Part shown: positions 8,848-17,246 of the stretch, one piece after another | How positions within the stretch are numbered: the first letter of the stretch is position 1 | How the letters are laid out: the number at the start of each line of letters is the position of its first letter | Source: Burkholderia sp. PAMC 26561 | GTDB lineage: Bacteria; Pseudomonadota; Gammaproteobacteria; Burkholderiales; Burkholderiaceae | NCBI RefSeq assembly: GCF_001557535.2 | Contig: NZ_CP014315.1 | Location: 1,426,001-1,490,000, forward strand | Direction of reading: 5' to 3' | Length of the DNA: 64,000 nucleotides | The notes under the pieces: generated by a model | The model's database searches: none | What the model was told of the DNA's origin: nothing | Seen by the model: the letters and a program-made list of their open reading frames with translations, nothing else | Position numbers and translations under genes: made by a program

Positions 8848-9923
8848 GCTGCGTCTCCTTCCATGGCGAACAACGCTGCCAGGTTAATATCGAACGGTTT
8901 TTGCACGATGCCCCGCTCCGTGATGAAACCCGTGACGAGATGGTTCGGCGTGACATCGAAAGCGGGGTTGCGGACCTTCACGTTGGCCGGCGCAACACGT
9001 TCGCCGTACAGATGCGTGATTTCGTCGTCGTGACGCTCTTCGATCACGATGTCACGCCCCGTCGCCGTGTGAAGGTCGAGCGTTGACGACGGACAGGCCA
9101 CGTAGAACGGAATGTTGAAGTGCCGCGCGACGATCGCAAGCCCGAGTGTGCCGATCTTGTTCGCGAAGTCGCCGTTGGCCGCAACCCGGTCTGTACCGAC
9201 GATCACCACGTCGACCAGTTCCTGCGCCATGATCGACGCCGCCATGCTGTCGGTGATCAGCGTGACATCGACGCCCGCCTGCTGCAACTCGTAGGCGGTC
9301 AGGCGCGCGCCCTGCAGAAGCGGACGGGTTTCATCGGCGTAGACGCGGAATGTCAGCCCCTCGCCATGTGCCTTGTATATGGGCGCGGTTGCGGTGCCAA
9401 GACCGGTGGTCGCGAGCGCGCCCGCATTGCAATGCGTCAGCACTCCGCAGCCAGGCGTGATCAGCGGCAGGCCATGCTCGCCGATACCATCACACAGCGC
9501 CTGATCTTCCGCGTGGATCGCAACGGCCTCTGCGATCAATGCGTTCAGAAGCGCGGCGGAATCATTGGCATCGCACGCCTGCGCCGCCTGCAACATCCGC
9601 TTAAGGCTCCAGCTCAGGTTGACCGCGGTGGGACGCGCGCTGTCTATATAAGCCGCCTGCTGCGCAAGCGCCGCGCGGAATTCATGTATCGGCAGATGAA
9701 GGGACGCGCGCATCGCGACGCATAGACCGTAGGCTGCGGCTACGCCTATTGCCGGTGCACCGCGAACCCGCAGTTCATGGATTGCACGCCAGACCTGTTC
9801 GGCCGTCGTCACGTTTTCGATGATGGTTTCGCGAGGCAAACGGGTCTGGTCGAGGATCGACAAGCTGCCGTTTTCCCACGTGATGGTCGCTGGAAGGCTC
9901 GAAAACAGCGGCGCCGATTTCAT
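8844..9923 (-). CDS. mtnA: S-methyl-5-thioribose-1-phosphate isomerase (MtnA)
   Basis: A 359-residue protein of the aIF-2B-like family and of normal MtnA length. It has RGAPAIGVAAAYG (residues 54-66), the catalytic cysteine in LTHCNAGAL (Cys165) and the catalytic aspartate in VGTDRVAANGD (Asp245), followed by KIGTLGLA. It converts an aldose-1-phosphate (MTR-1-P or 5-deoxyribose-1-P) to the ketose. It starts 15 bases after the kinase stop and overlaps the aldolase start. No MtnB, MtnC or MtnD genes occur in the window, so this isomerase appears to feed the aldolase rather than the full methionine salvage route. Confidence 0.92.
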   Translation of the reverse strand: MKSAPLFSSLPATITWENGSLSILDQTRLPRETIIENVTTAEQVWRAIHELRVRGAPAIGVAAAYGLCVAMRASLHLPIHEFRAALAQQAAYIDSARPTAVNLSWSLKRMLQAAQACDANDSAALLNALIAEAVAIHAEDQALCDGIGEHGLPLITPGCGVLTHCNAGALATTGLGTATAPIYKAHGEGLTFRVYADETRPLLQGARLTAYELQQAGVDVTLITDSMAASIMAQELVDVVIVGTDRVAANGDFANKIGTLGLAIVARHFNIPFYVACPSSTLDLHTATGRDIVIEERHDDEITHLYGERVAPANVKVRNPAFDVTPNHLVTGFITERGIVQKPFDINLAALFAMEGDAA

Positions 9924-9938
9924 GCGTGCTCCGGTTGG

Positions 9939-11201
9939 TTATTGATTGTTGGTGGACTGAAGCGCCCGCGCCAGACGAACGACCTGTTCGATATCGGTCA
10001 GGGATTGCCTTTCGACCAGCAGCGTCTCGGCGCATTGCAGACAACGCACTTCGATCGCCGCGCGTGCCGTGTCGTCCGGAATGTGCGCGATCTCCGCAAC
10101 CTTCGCCATGCCCACGATCCGGCGGATCATCTTGCAGCCAGCAAAGCCGAGGGTATCGGCGAGAAGCCGTTGCATGAAGCGCGCCTTGAATGCATCGGCG
10201 CAGGCGCGGTCCGGATCGTTACCAATGAACGAAGTCTTGCTGCGGCCTTCGTGTTCCCGCCATAGCTTCTGGAACTTGGCGGCGAACGCCGACCAGATCG
10301 TGCTGACCTGTTCCAGCAGCCACGCCTGATAGACTTCCGGCCGCCCGTCGTGAAGCCGGCCGTGCCAGTCGCGCGAGAAATAGGCCAGCAGAAGATTGGC
10401 GAGCACCGCGCCAATGTCGAACGCCATGGGACCGTAGAACGAGAACTCGGGATCGATCACATAGGTCTCGTCCGCGTTGACCATGATGGAACCCGTATGC
10501 AGGTCGCCATGCAGCAAGGTCTCGGCGTGGTTCATGAACGCCCATTTCATTTCGGCCGCGGCCACGCGCAATGCGGGCGTCTGCCTGAGGCGTTCCAGCG
10601 CCGCCCTTGGCAATTTAGCGCTATATACGTTCGATGGATGGTCCTCGAACGGATACGTGAAAACCAGGTCCTCGGTGATCCCGCACAACTCGCTGTTCAC
10701 GGCCGCGCTCATCGCCTGTTTCTTGATGTCGGCGTTAAGAAAAAGATCCGAGCCGAAGAAAAGCGTGTTCGCAAGATACGTGGACAAGTGATCCGCAAGC
10801 CTCGGATAAACGACGCCATCCGTCAGCCCTTGCCGCAGGATCCGGTGAGTGGCAAGCCGCTGCATCACCATCAGGAAAAGCTGGCTGTCCGCGTGATAGA
10901 CCTTGGGCACATGCTGCGGACATAGCGATCCAAAGCGCCTGAGCGCGGCGACTTCACGCTCCATGCGCTCGCGTCCAAGCGGCCATGTCTTGCCGACCAG
11001 CCGCAGAAACGGCGGTGCCTGCTTCACCACCACGCTTTTTTCAGCAGCCCCTGCGTTGCTCGCGAAGTAGACGTAGTTGAGATTGCCGTCGCCCACTTCC
11101 GCAATATCCAGTTCCGCCGGCTCGCCCAGCAACGCGTGCACAGCAGGAATGCCCCGCAGGTAAGCCGTCAGTTCCGAAGCATTCAACGCTTCGAATTCCA
11201 T
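9939..11201 (-). CDS. mtnK: S-methyl-5-thioribose kinase (MtnK-like)
   Basis: A 420-residue kinase with the aminoglycoside phosphotransferase-like fold and normal MtnK length. The phosphate loop region is EVGDGNLNYVY, the ATP lysine is in SVVVKQAPPF, the catalytic loop is LLHGDLHTGSIMV (Asp233), and the metal site is the MtnK-type DPEF (Asp250, Glu252). LVFTYPFEDHPSNVY is also typical of the family. It phosphorylates C1 of methylthioribose; related enzymes also take 5-deoxyribose. It lies 36 bases after the regulator gene. No nucleosidase or phosphorylase that would make the free sugar inside the cell is nearby, which, with the importer, suggests uptake of the sugar from outside. Confidence 0.93.
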   Translation of the reverse strand: MEFEALNASELTAYLRGIPAVHALLGEPAELDIAEVGDGNLNYVYFASNAGAAEKSVVVKQAPPFLRLVGKTWPLGRERMEREVAALRRFGSLCPQHVPKVYHADSQLFLMVMQRLATHRILRQGLTDGVVYPRLADHLSTYLANTLFFGSDLFLNADIKKQAMSAAVNSELCGITEDLVFTYPFEDHPSNVYSAKLPRAALERLRQTPALRVAAAEMKWAFMNHAETLLHGDLHTGSIMVNADETYVIDPEFSFYGPMAFDIGAVLANLLLAYFSRDWHGRLHDGRPEVYQAWLLEQVSTIWSAFAAKFQKLWREHEGRSKTSFIGNDPDRACADAFKARFMQRLLADTLGFAGCKMIRRIVGMAKVAEIAHIPDDTARAAIEVRCLQCAETLLVERQSLTDIEQVVRLARALQSTNNQ

Positions 11202-11237
11202 GATGTCTCCTCCGTGTCCCCCGGTTCTGCCCGCGTC

Positions 11238-11957
11238 TCAATGACGTTTGCGAACCAGGTCGAACTTGAAGATGCTCGTGTTGTAGTAGTCGTTGCTATA
11301 ACAAAGCGGATCGCCGCTCTGATCGAAATCGACCTCATCCAGAAGCAGGAACAGGCCGAAGCCATCGCCCAGTTCAGGCAGGTCGCGCGGCGTCAGGATG
11401 GTCGGCTGGACGGACGTATGCGTGTGCGACAGCCTGCGGCCGGTCCTGCCGAGCATGGCGAAGAGCGATTCGCCGAGATCGTTGCCGACGGAATCGAACA
11501 CCTCTTTCGAGACAATATCGATGCAATACGCCGCAATCGCATCGTTCGCCCGCCGGACCCGTTCTATGCGCACGCACGGATGGCCCACATCCAACGCCAG
11601 CTTTTCCGCCAGGCTTTCCGATGCCTCGATATTCTCGATCTGCAGCCTGCTTGTTGAGGGCACTGCGCCGACGCTCTTGATCATGTCGGTCACGGACATC
11701 AGATCATCCAGACCGCCCTTAAGCTTCAGCGAAATTTGTCTGATGAAGGTCCCGCGTCCCTGGACCCGCGACAGCAATCCATGCGAGATCATTTGCGCCA
11801 CGGCTTCGCGCAAACTCGACCGCCCCACGCCCAGCAACTCGCACAACTCGATCTCGGTCGGAATCTGATCCCCTGGTTTAAGGCCTTTTTCGCGAATCAT
11901 GGCCAGCAGCGATTCCTGGATCTTGTCGCTCATCGATTGTTCGACGCTCAAGCGCAT
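11238..11957 (-). CDS. GntR/HutC-type regulator (wHTH plus UTRA domain)
   Basis: A 239-residue repressor-like protein. The winged helix contains PGDQIPTEIELCELLGVGRS and SSLREAVAQMISHGLLSRV, then GRGTFI. The C-terminal part (from about residue 85) has the UTRA-like pattern VRIERVRRANDAIAAY, and ends FKFDLVRKRH. The ATG at 11957 has AAAGG 6 to 8 bases upstream; an earlier ATG at 11993 would place the operator-adjacent DNA in the coding region. It is the first gene of the kinase-isomerase-aldolase-ABC operon and probably regulates itself and that operon through the palindrome at 11990-12007. The inducer may be a sugar or a pathway phosphate. Confidence 0.9.
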   Translation of the reverse strand: MRLSVEQSMSDKIQESLLAMIREKGLKPGDQIPTEIELCELLGVGRSSLREAVAQMISHGLLSRVQGRGTFIRQISLKLKGGLDDLMSVTDMIKSVGAVPSTSRLQIENIEASESLAEKLALDVGHPCVRIERVRRANDAIAAYCIDIVSKEVFDSVGNDLGESLFAMLGRTGRRLSHTHTSVQPTILTPRDLPELGDGFGLFLLLDEVDFDQSGDPLCYSNDYYNTSIFKFDLVRKRH

Positions 11958-11989
11958 GGGAGCCTTTCTCTCAAACTTTTTTGCAATAT

Positions 11990-12007
11990 ACATCAGACGT
12001 CTGATGT
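11990..12007. promoter_or_regulatory. Perfect 18-bp palindrome, likely GntR operator
   Basis: ACATCAGACGTCTGATGT reads the same on both strands. It lies 32 bases before the chosen GntR start in an AT-richer stretch, where it would overlap or follow the operon promoter. Size and symmetry fit a GntR/HutC dimer site. No second copy was noticed elsewhere in the operon, which agrees with control from this single point. Confidence 0.75.
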
Positions 12008-12193
12008 TTTTCTGGGATTTACCCTGATTTCACAGGGTCGAAGGCACCCCACTCGCGAGAAGGAAAACGCAATTCATGTGGCGCAACATGCGCGGTCGAA
12101 GCGAGAGCGGATGCGGTTACGAGACTGGCTGACCTACGGTCAGCAGGCTTGATCTTGTGCGATGCAATGTGCCTGTCTCCCGTCCGGAAACGG

Positions 12194-13108
12194 TCAGAAA
12201 TCTGGAGCGGCCAGCGAACCTTCGGCCTTCACGAAGTCGATAAACGCCCGCAGCGGCGCCGGCAAGTGCCTGCGCCCCGGATAATAAAGAAACGGTCCAG
12301 AAAATTGTGGCCACCAAGGCTGCAAGATCGGCTCCAGCGCGCCGCTATCCAGATACGGCTGAAGCATCCCCTCGAAAAGATGGACCACTCCCACACCGGC
12401 TACAGCGGTGCTGATGGCGAGTTCGACCGCGGCGCTTGGCCTGACCAGAAGCGGTCCTGACGGGTCCAGCCGCACCACCTCACCGTCGCGTTCGAAGAAC
12501 CACATTGGCATGGCGCCGCCCGCGAACTGGCCGCGCAGACACGCGTGCTCGAGCAGCTCGCGGGGATGCGTGGGCCTGCCGTGCGTGTCAAGATATTCCG
12601 GCGCTGCCGCGGTCGCGAAACGCTGCACGCGCGGCCCGATCGGGATGGCGATCATGTCCTGTTCCAGACGTTCGTCGTAGCGGATGCCGGCGTCGCAACC
12701 AATCGCCAGCACATCGACGAAACCATCCTCGACCACGACTTCCACCCGAATGTCCGGATAAGCCTTCAAAAACCGCGCGATGAGCGTCGGCAACACGATC
12801 CGCGCGGCGCTCGACGGCACGTTCAGCTTGAGCGTGCCCGTGGGTTTATCGCGAAAACCGTTCAGAACGTCCAGCGCCGCTTCCATTTCACTGAAGAGCG
12901 GCGACAGCTTTTCGATGAGACGCTCGCCCGCCTCGGTCGGCGCCACGCTGCGCGTGGTCCGGTTCAGCAGGCGCAGTCCGAGCTTGGCCTCGAGGCGCCG
13001 TACGGCAATGCTGAGGCTCGACGCCGATACGCCGCTGATGCGTGCGGCGTCCCGAAAGCCGCCGGCCCGCGCGACCGATACAAATGCGGCAAGATCATTG
13101 AATTCCAT
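12194..13108 (-). CDS. LysR-family regulator
   Basis: A 304-residue LTTR. The start MEFNDLAAFVSVARAGGFRD leads into the helix-turn-helix (VSASSLSIAVRRLEAKLGLR, then [18 protein letters not shown]). The effector domain includes GTLKLNVPSSAARIVLPTL and the cleft segment CDAGIRYDERLEQDMIAIP. The ATG at 13108 gives the usual LTTR N-terminus. It is divergent from an aldo/keto reductase across 102 bases that contain an inverted repeat (13128-13142), so it probably controls that enzyme. The effector is unknown. Confidence 0.9.
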   Translation of the reverse strand: MEFNDLAAFVSVARAGGFRDAARISGVSASSLSIAVRRLEAKLGLRLLNRTTRSVAPTEAGERLIEKLSPLFSEMEAALDVLNGFRDKPTGTLKLNVPSSAARIVLPTLIARFLKAYPDIRVEVVVEDGFVDVLAIGCDAGIRYDERLEQDMIAIPIGPRVQRFATAAAPEYLDTHGRPTHPRELLEHACLRGQFAGGAMPMWFFERDGEVVRLDPSGPLLVRPSAAVELAISTAVAGVGVVHLFEGMLQPYLDSGALEPILQPWWPQFSGPFLYYPGRRHLPAPLRAFIDFVKAEGSLAAPDF

Positions 13109-13127
13109 GGGGCATTGTTCAAAATAG

Positions 13128-13142
13128 TGCACGACCTGTGCA
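13128..13142. promoter_or_regulatory. Inverted repeat between LysR gene and aldo/keto reductase
   Basis: TGCAC-GACCT-GTGCA, two perfect 5-base arms 5 bases apart, lies in the divergent intergenic region 20 bases from the LysR start. Such short dyads are typical LTTR recognition sites. Only position and symmetry support it. Confidence 0.45.
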
Positions 13143-13210
13143 ATCTAGACCCGATTATCGAACAGCGCAATCGGTCTCATACTGTCGTCATACCTTTCAC
13201 GGAGATCATC

Positions 13211-14092
13211 ATGTCGAACCTCAACACCACTGATACCTTTTCTCTCGCGGGCCACACGGTGCGGCGCATGGGCTACGGCGCCATGCAACTTGCCGGACCT
13301 GGCGTGTTCGGTCCGCCGAAGGACCGCGATGCGGCCGTGGCCGTGCTTCGCGAGGCTGTGGCGTCAGGCGTCAATCACATCGATACCAGCGATTTCTACG
13401 GCCCCCACGTCACCAACGAGATCATTCGCGAGGCGCTCCATCCGTATGCGGACGGCCTCGTGATCGTCACGAAGCTTGGCGCCGTTCGCGGCGCGGACGG
13501 TTCATGGAACGCGGCCCTCGAGCCGGAAGATCTGAAACGCGGCGTTCACGACAATCTTCGCAACCTCGGCCTCGATGCACTCGAGATCGTGAACATACGC
13601 AACATGGGCGACATCCACGCGCCGGCCGAGGGATCGATTGCGAAGCAGGTCGAGACGCTCGCCGAGCTTCAGCGCCAGGGGCTCGTGCGCCACATTGGTC
13701 TGAGCAACGTGACGCCGACGCAGATCAAGCAAGCGCAAGGGATTGCCGAGATTGTCTGCGTGCAGAACCATTACAACCTGATCCAGCGCAGCGACGACGC
13801 ACTCGTCGATGACCTCGCAGCCCAGGGCATTGCGTACGTACCCTTCTTTCCGCTGGGCGGCTTCACACCGATCCAGTCATCGGCGCTTTCGACGATTGCG
13901 CAGGGCCTGGAAGCGACGCCCATGCAAGTCGCGCTTGCGTGGCTCTTGCATCGCGCGCCGAACATCTTGCTGATTCCGGGGACATCGTCGGTCACGCATC
14001 TGCGCGAAAACCTGCAGGCATCGCAATTGAAGCTGCCGGACGATGTGCTCGCGGAACTCAATACGCTCGGTGGGGTTCAGTCCGGGCATTGA
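13211..14092 (+). CDS. Aldo/keto reductase
   Basis: A 293-residue NADPH-type TIM-barrel oxidoreductase. Catalytic tetrad regions are visible: NHIDTSDFYGPHVTNE (Asp and Tyr), VIVTKLGAVRG (Lys); the usual histidine position is NIRNMGDIHAP, where the local sequence differs from the common LHR/YFH pattern. HIGLSNVTPTQI and the C-terminal LLIPGTSSVTHLREN bind cofactor. The ATG at 13211 follows GGAGATCATC. The open frame extends far upstream, but that part is antisense to the LysR gene. Regulation by the divergent LysR protein is likely; the substrate is unknown. A strong terminator follows at 14129-14160. Confidence 0.88.
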   Translation: MSNLNTTDTFSLAGHTVRRMGYGAMQLAGPGVFGPPKDRDAAVAVLREAVASGVNHIDTSDFYGPHVTNEIIREALHPYADGLVIVTKLGAVRGADGSWNAALEPEDLKRGVHDNLRNLGLDALEIVNIRNMGDIHAPAEGSIAKQVETLAELQRQGLVRHIGLSNVTPTQIKQAQGIAEIVCVQNHYNLIQRSDDALVDDLAAQGIAYVPFFPLGGFTPIQSSALSTIAQGLEATPMQVALAWLLHRAPNILLIPGTSSVTHLRENLQASQLKLPDDVLAELNTLGGVQSGH

Positions 14093-14128
14093 AGGCGTTT
14101 GGCCGGCCGGCCCGCCGAATGACCGACA

Positions 14129-14160
14129 AAAAAAAGGCGCCTGAACAAAGGCGCCTTTTG
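14129..14160 (+). terminator. Rho-independent terminator after aldo/keto reductase
   Basis: AAAAGGCGCC (14132-14141) and GGCGCCTTTT (14150-14159) form a perfect 10-base stem with an 8-base loop, flanked by an A run and a T run, so it may work in both directions. The following 259 bases up to the beta-lactamase start hold no gene that I can see. Confidence 0.85.
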
Positions 14161-14419
14161 TCTTGATCATCACTTCTGTCTGCTCTAGTTCGAAAACGTG
14201 CGCACTCCCCGACCGCGCCACGATATCCGAATCATGGCAATCACGGTGACAAGCTGAGCAACGGTGTCCTTGCAATGCATATCGGCGTGATCGGCGCATT
14301 CTTTAGCGATAGTTTTTCTATTGCCTTGGATAACTTATCGTAGATGGTCGGTCACTCAGAAAAACCGGATACTCCTGCCTCACAGCTTGACCCACCCAAA
14401 CCCGCCAAGGATCAGGGAC

Positions 14420-15586
14420 ATGACATTGAGAGCAGGACGTCTGTTTGCAGCAATCGTTTTTTCGTGCATGGTTTCGAGCGTCGTTCAAGCCGCCGATAAC
14501 ACCATCCAGAGCGAAGTGGACGGCGTCATCCAGCCGCTGATGAAGCAATACGCAATCGCCGGCGTCGCGGTCGGGGTCATCGCCGACGGCAAGCCTCATG
14601 TATTCAACTATGGTCTTGCGTCGGTGCGGCCCAGGAGACTGGTGACGGGCAACACCTTGTTCGAGCTTGGATCGGTCAGCAAGACATTCACCGCGACGCT
14701 TGCCGCCAAGGCACAAATCGACGGTGACCTGTCCTTGTCCGACCGCACGAGCAAGTATCTCCCGTCCTTGCAGAACACCCCGTTCGGCGATGTGACCCTG
14801 CTCAATCTCGGCACGCACACGCCCGGCGGCCTTCCACTGCAAGTGCCCGACAACGTCAACAACATCGACGAACTGATGCAGTACTTCAGGCAGTGGAAAC
14901 CTGCGTACGCGGCGGGGACGTATCGGACGTACACGAATCCAGGCATTGGAACGCTCGGCCTCATCACCGCGAAAAGCCTGGGTCAGGATTTCGATACGCT
15001 CATGACGCAGGGCCTGTTTCCCGCGCTGGGTCTGCAGCACAGTTACATCAACGTGCCAGCCGCAAGAATGAAGGACTACGCGCAGGGCTACACCAAGGAC
15101 GACGCGCCCATCAGGATGAAGCCGGGTGTGCTCTCGTCCGAGGCTTACGGCATCAAAACCACCGCTGCCGACATGCTGCACTTCCTCCAGGCGAACATGA
15201 ACCTGGTCAAACTCGACCCGAAGCTTCAGCGCGCAATAACCGATACCCACACTGGCTATTTCGACGCAGGGCCAATGACGCAAGACCTGATCTGGGAGCA
15301 ATATCCCTATCCGGTCGCGCTTGAAAATCTGCTGGAAGGCAACGCGCCTGCGATGATCATGAACGCGACGCCGGTCACCCAGCTCAAACCGCCGCAACCG
15401 CCGCGCGACGATGTCTGGATCAACAAGACCGGCTCGACCAACGGCTTTGGCACGTATGTGGCGTTCATTCCGGAAAAACGTCTGGGGATCGTGATTCTCG
15501 CGAACAAGAACATCCCGAACGGCGCGCGTGTCACGGCGGCGTACCGGATCCTCGAGTCGCTGGCCGATAAGGCGCAGACGCAATAA
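14420..15586 (+). CDS. Class C (AmpC-like) serine beta-lactamase
   Basis: A 388-residue exported enzyme of normal AmpC length. A signal peptide (TLRAGRLFAAIVFSCMVSSV, cleaved after VQA) is followed by the three active-site motifs: SVSK (Ser85, Lys88), YTN (Tyr171-Asn173) and KTG (336-338). The second motif is usually YAN or YSN, so Thr172 is a mild departure. GFGTYVAFIPEKRLGIVILA is the typical AmpC C-terminus. The ATG at 14420 gives the correct signal peptide; the frame upstream is not coding. No ampR-like divergent regulator is adjacent. The stop shares a base with the start of the cupin gene. It could confer cephalosporin hydrolysis or act as a related esterase. Confidence 0.9.
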   Translation: MTLRAGRLFAAIVFSCMVSSVVQAADNTIQSEVDGVIQPLMKQYAIAGVAVGVIADGKPHVFNYGLASVRPRRLVTGNTLFELGSVSKTFTATLAAKAQIDGDLSLSDRTSKYLPSLQNTPFGDVTLLNLGTHTPGGLPLQVPDNVNNIDELMQYFRQWKPAYAAGTYRTYTNPGIGTLGLITAKSLGQDFDTLMTQGLFPALGLQHSYINVPAARMKDYAQGYTKDDAPIRMKPGVLSSEAYGIKTTAADMLHFLQANMNLVKLDPKLQRAITDTHTGYFDAGPMTQDLIWEQYPYPVALENLLEGNAPAMIMNATPVTQLKPPQPPRDDVWINKTGSTNGFGTYVAFIPEKRLGIVILANKNIPNGARVTAAYRILESLADKAQTQ

Positions 15587-15981
15587 TGTTCCATCGATAC
15601 ATGGTGGTCGTCGTGAGCGCGGCGATTAGCGTGCCTTCATTCGCAGCCGGCTCGGCGGCTGCCGCCAAAGACACGGTCGTTCTGCAACGCGTGCCTGTTG
15701 CAGGCACTGATCGCGAGATGGGCATGGGGATTTCGGAGTTCCCGCCGAACGCATCCAAGCCGAGACATAAAGCCACGGGACCGGAACTCGCTTACGTGCT
15801 GGACGGTGAAGTCACGGTGCAGGTTGTTGGTCAGCCGGCGCACGTCGTCCGCGCCGGTGAGAGCTGGGCAATGCCGGCGAATGTCGCCCATGTCACGACC
15901 GCAGGGCCTGCGGGCGCGAAGGTTTTGGCGACGTGGGCATGGGTGCCGGGAAAGCCGTTCAACGTTTCGCATTCGAAATAA
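15586..15981 (+). CDS. Exported small cupin-domain protein
   Basis: A 131-residue protein with an N-terminal signal (VVVVSAAISVPSFAAGSA) and one cupin barrel. The first cupin motif is around SKPRHKATGPELAYVLDGEV and the second around GESWAMPANVAHVTTAG, where His and Glu ligands would bind a metal. Its start overlaps the beta-lactamase stop (TAATG), so the two are translated together. Periplasmic location is predicted. No function is known for such partners of class C enzymes; the coupling suggests a related task. Confidence 0.8.
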   Translation: MFHRYMVVVVSAAISVPSFAAGSAAAAKDTVVLQRVPVAGTDREMGMGISEFPPNASKPRHKATGPELAYVLDGEVTVQVVGQPAHVVRAGESWAMPANVAHVTTAGPAGAKVLATWAWVPGKPFNVSHSK

Positions 15982-16199
15982 GCCTTGCCCAGCCCTCACC
16001 TCTCGGCACTCTCACTCTTACGACAAGGCAGCAGCAACGGCATCGAGATCATCTACGCCTGATCCCGATGCTCGTCATCAGACCTGACAAGCGACCAGCC
16101 GGAATCACCAATCAACTGGGCATTGCCGAACGACATTCGTCTGATCACCCGGCGAATCCAGCTCAAGAACATGATGTCTCCGCCGTGGCGAATTCGTTT

Positions 16200-17174
16200 C
16201 TATAGATCGAGCACAAGTTCCCTGCTCGTTGCCCTCGATACACACGCGGTCAGGTATACGCGCTTTTCGTCGTCGCCGAGAATGCAGTCGTTGTGCTCGA
16301 CTTCGCCCGACAAGTACCGCACCTTGCACGTGCCGCACAAACCCGCGCGGCACGATGTCTCTATCGGCACGCCGGCTTCGTCAAGTGCGTCGGCAATGCT
16401 CTGGTCGGCTGTGACCGGAATCATCTGCCCGGTGCTCGCAATCTTCACGATGAACTCGCCCACCGCGCCCGCAACCTCCTGACTCAAGTCCCGCTCGGGC
16501 GCCTTGAAGTGTTCGAAGTGAACCGTGCCCGACGGCCAATGTTGCGCCGCGGCCGCGCACGCCTTCATGAATCCGGCAGGGCCGCAGTAATACAGGTGGG
16601 TATCGGCGGCAGGTTCGCGCAACAGTTCGCCGATGTTCAATCCCGCCGATGGGTCGCCGTTGTCGAAATGAAAATGCAACCGGCCTGCGGTCTTGATGCT
16701 TGCCAGTTCATCGGTGAATGCCGTGCAGCGCGCGTCCTTCGCGCAGTAATGCATCTCGTAGTCGATACCGGCTTCCTCTAGCCGGTGCGCCATCGCTTTG
16801 AGAGGCGTCACGCCGATACCACCGGCCAGCAGCACGACCTTCTTGGCGTCGGCGGCGAGTTCGAAGTTGTTGCGCGGCGCGCTGACCTTCACGCGATCCT
16901 GAACGCGCAGCGTGTCGTGCACGGCTTTTGATCCGCCGCGCCCGGCTTCATCGCGCAGCACGGCGATCACGTAGCGATGCCGCTCGCTCGGTGAATTGCT
17001 GAGCGAATACTGGCGGACGGTACCGCCTTTCAGATGGATATCGATATGGGCGCCTGCCGTGAATGGCGGCAACGTGGCGCCCTCCGGATCGACGAGCTCA
17101 TACGAGTTGATGCCTTTGCCTTCGAAGCGAATCTGCCGCACCATCAGGTCAAGGGGGCTGTCTGGACTTGCCAT
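16200..17174 (-). CDS. Phthalate-dioxygenase-reductase-like ferredoxin:NAD(P)H oxidoreductase
   Basis: A 324-residue electron-transfer protein with three parts: FMN/FAD domain (RQYSLSNSPSERHRYVIAV), NAD domain (VVLLAGGIGVTPLKAMAHRL, YYCGPAGFM) and a C-terminal plant-type 2Fe-2S domain with CRAGLCGTCKVRY and a distant cysteine in LTACVS. This domain order is that of the PDR/VanB class, which pass electrons from NADH to a Rieske oxygenase. The ATG at 17174 has AGGA 6 bases before it; the earlier ATG sits directly on that site. The oxygenase lies just upstream on the same strand (72 bases), so the pair forms a two-component monooxygenase or dioxygenase. Confidence 0.92.
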   Translation of the reverse strand: MASPDSPLDLMVRQIRFEGKGINSYELVDPEGATLPPFTAGAHIDIHLKGGTVRQYSLSNSPSERHRYVIAVLRDEAGRGGSKAVHDTLRVQDRVKVSAPRNNFELAADAKKVVLLAGGIGVTPLKAMAHRLEEAGIDYEMHYCAKDARCTAFTDELASIKTAGRLHFHFDNGDPSAGLNIGELLREPAADTHLYYCGPAGFMKACAAAAQHWPSGTVHFEHFKAPERDLSQEVAGAVGEFIVKIASTGQMIPVTADQSIADALDEAGVPIETSCRAGLCGTCKVRYLSGEVEHNDCILGDDEKRVYLTACVSRATSRELVLDL

Positions 17175-17246
17175 GAACATTCCTATTGTTTTCCCGGGCC
17201 GCGCGTGCAGACAAACGCTCATCGAGCACGCGCGGTCCCTTTGCCT

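Noticed and set aside
14318..15583. 421-codon minus frame opposite the beta-lactamase
   Set aside because: The plus strand holds SVSK, YTN and KTG in order with a signal peptide. The minus frame has no such features.
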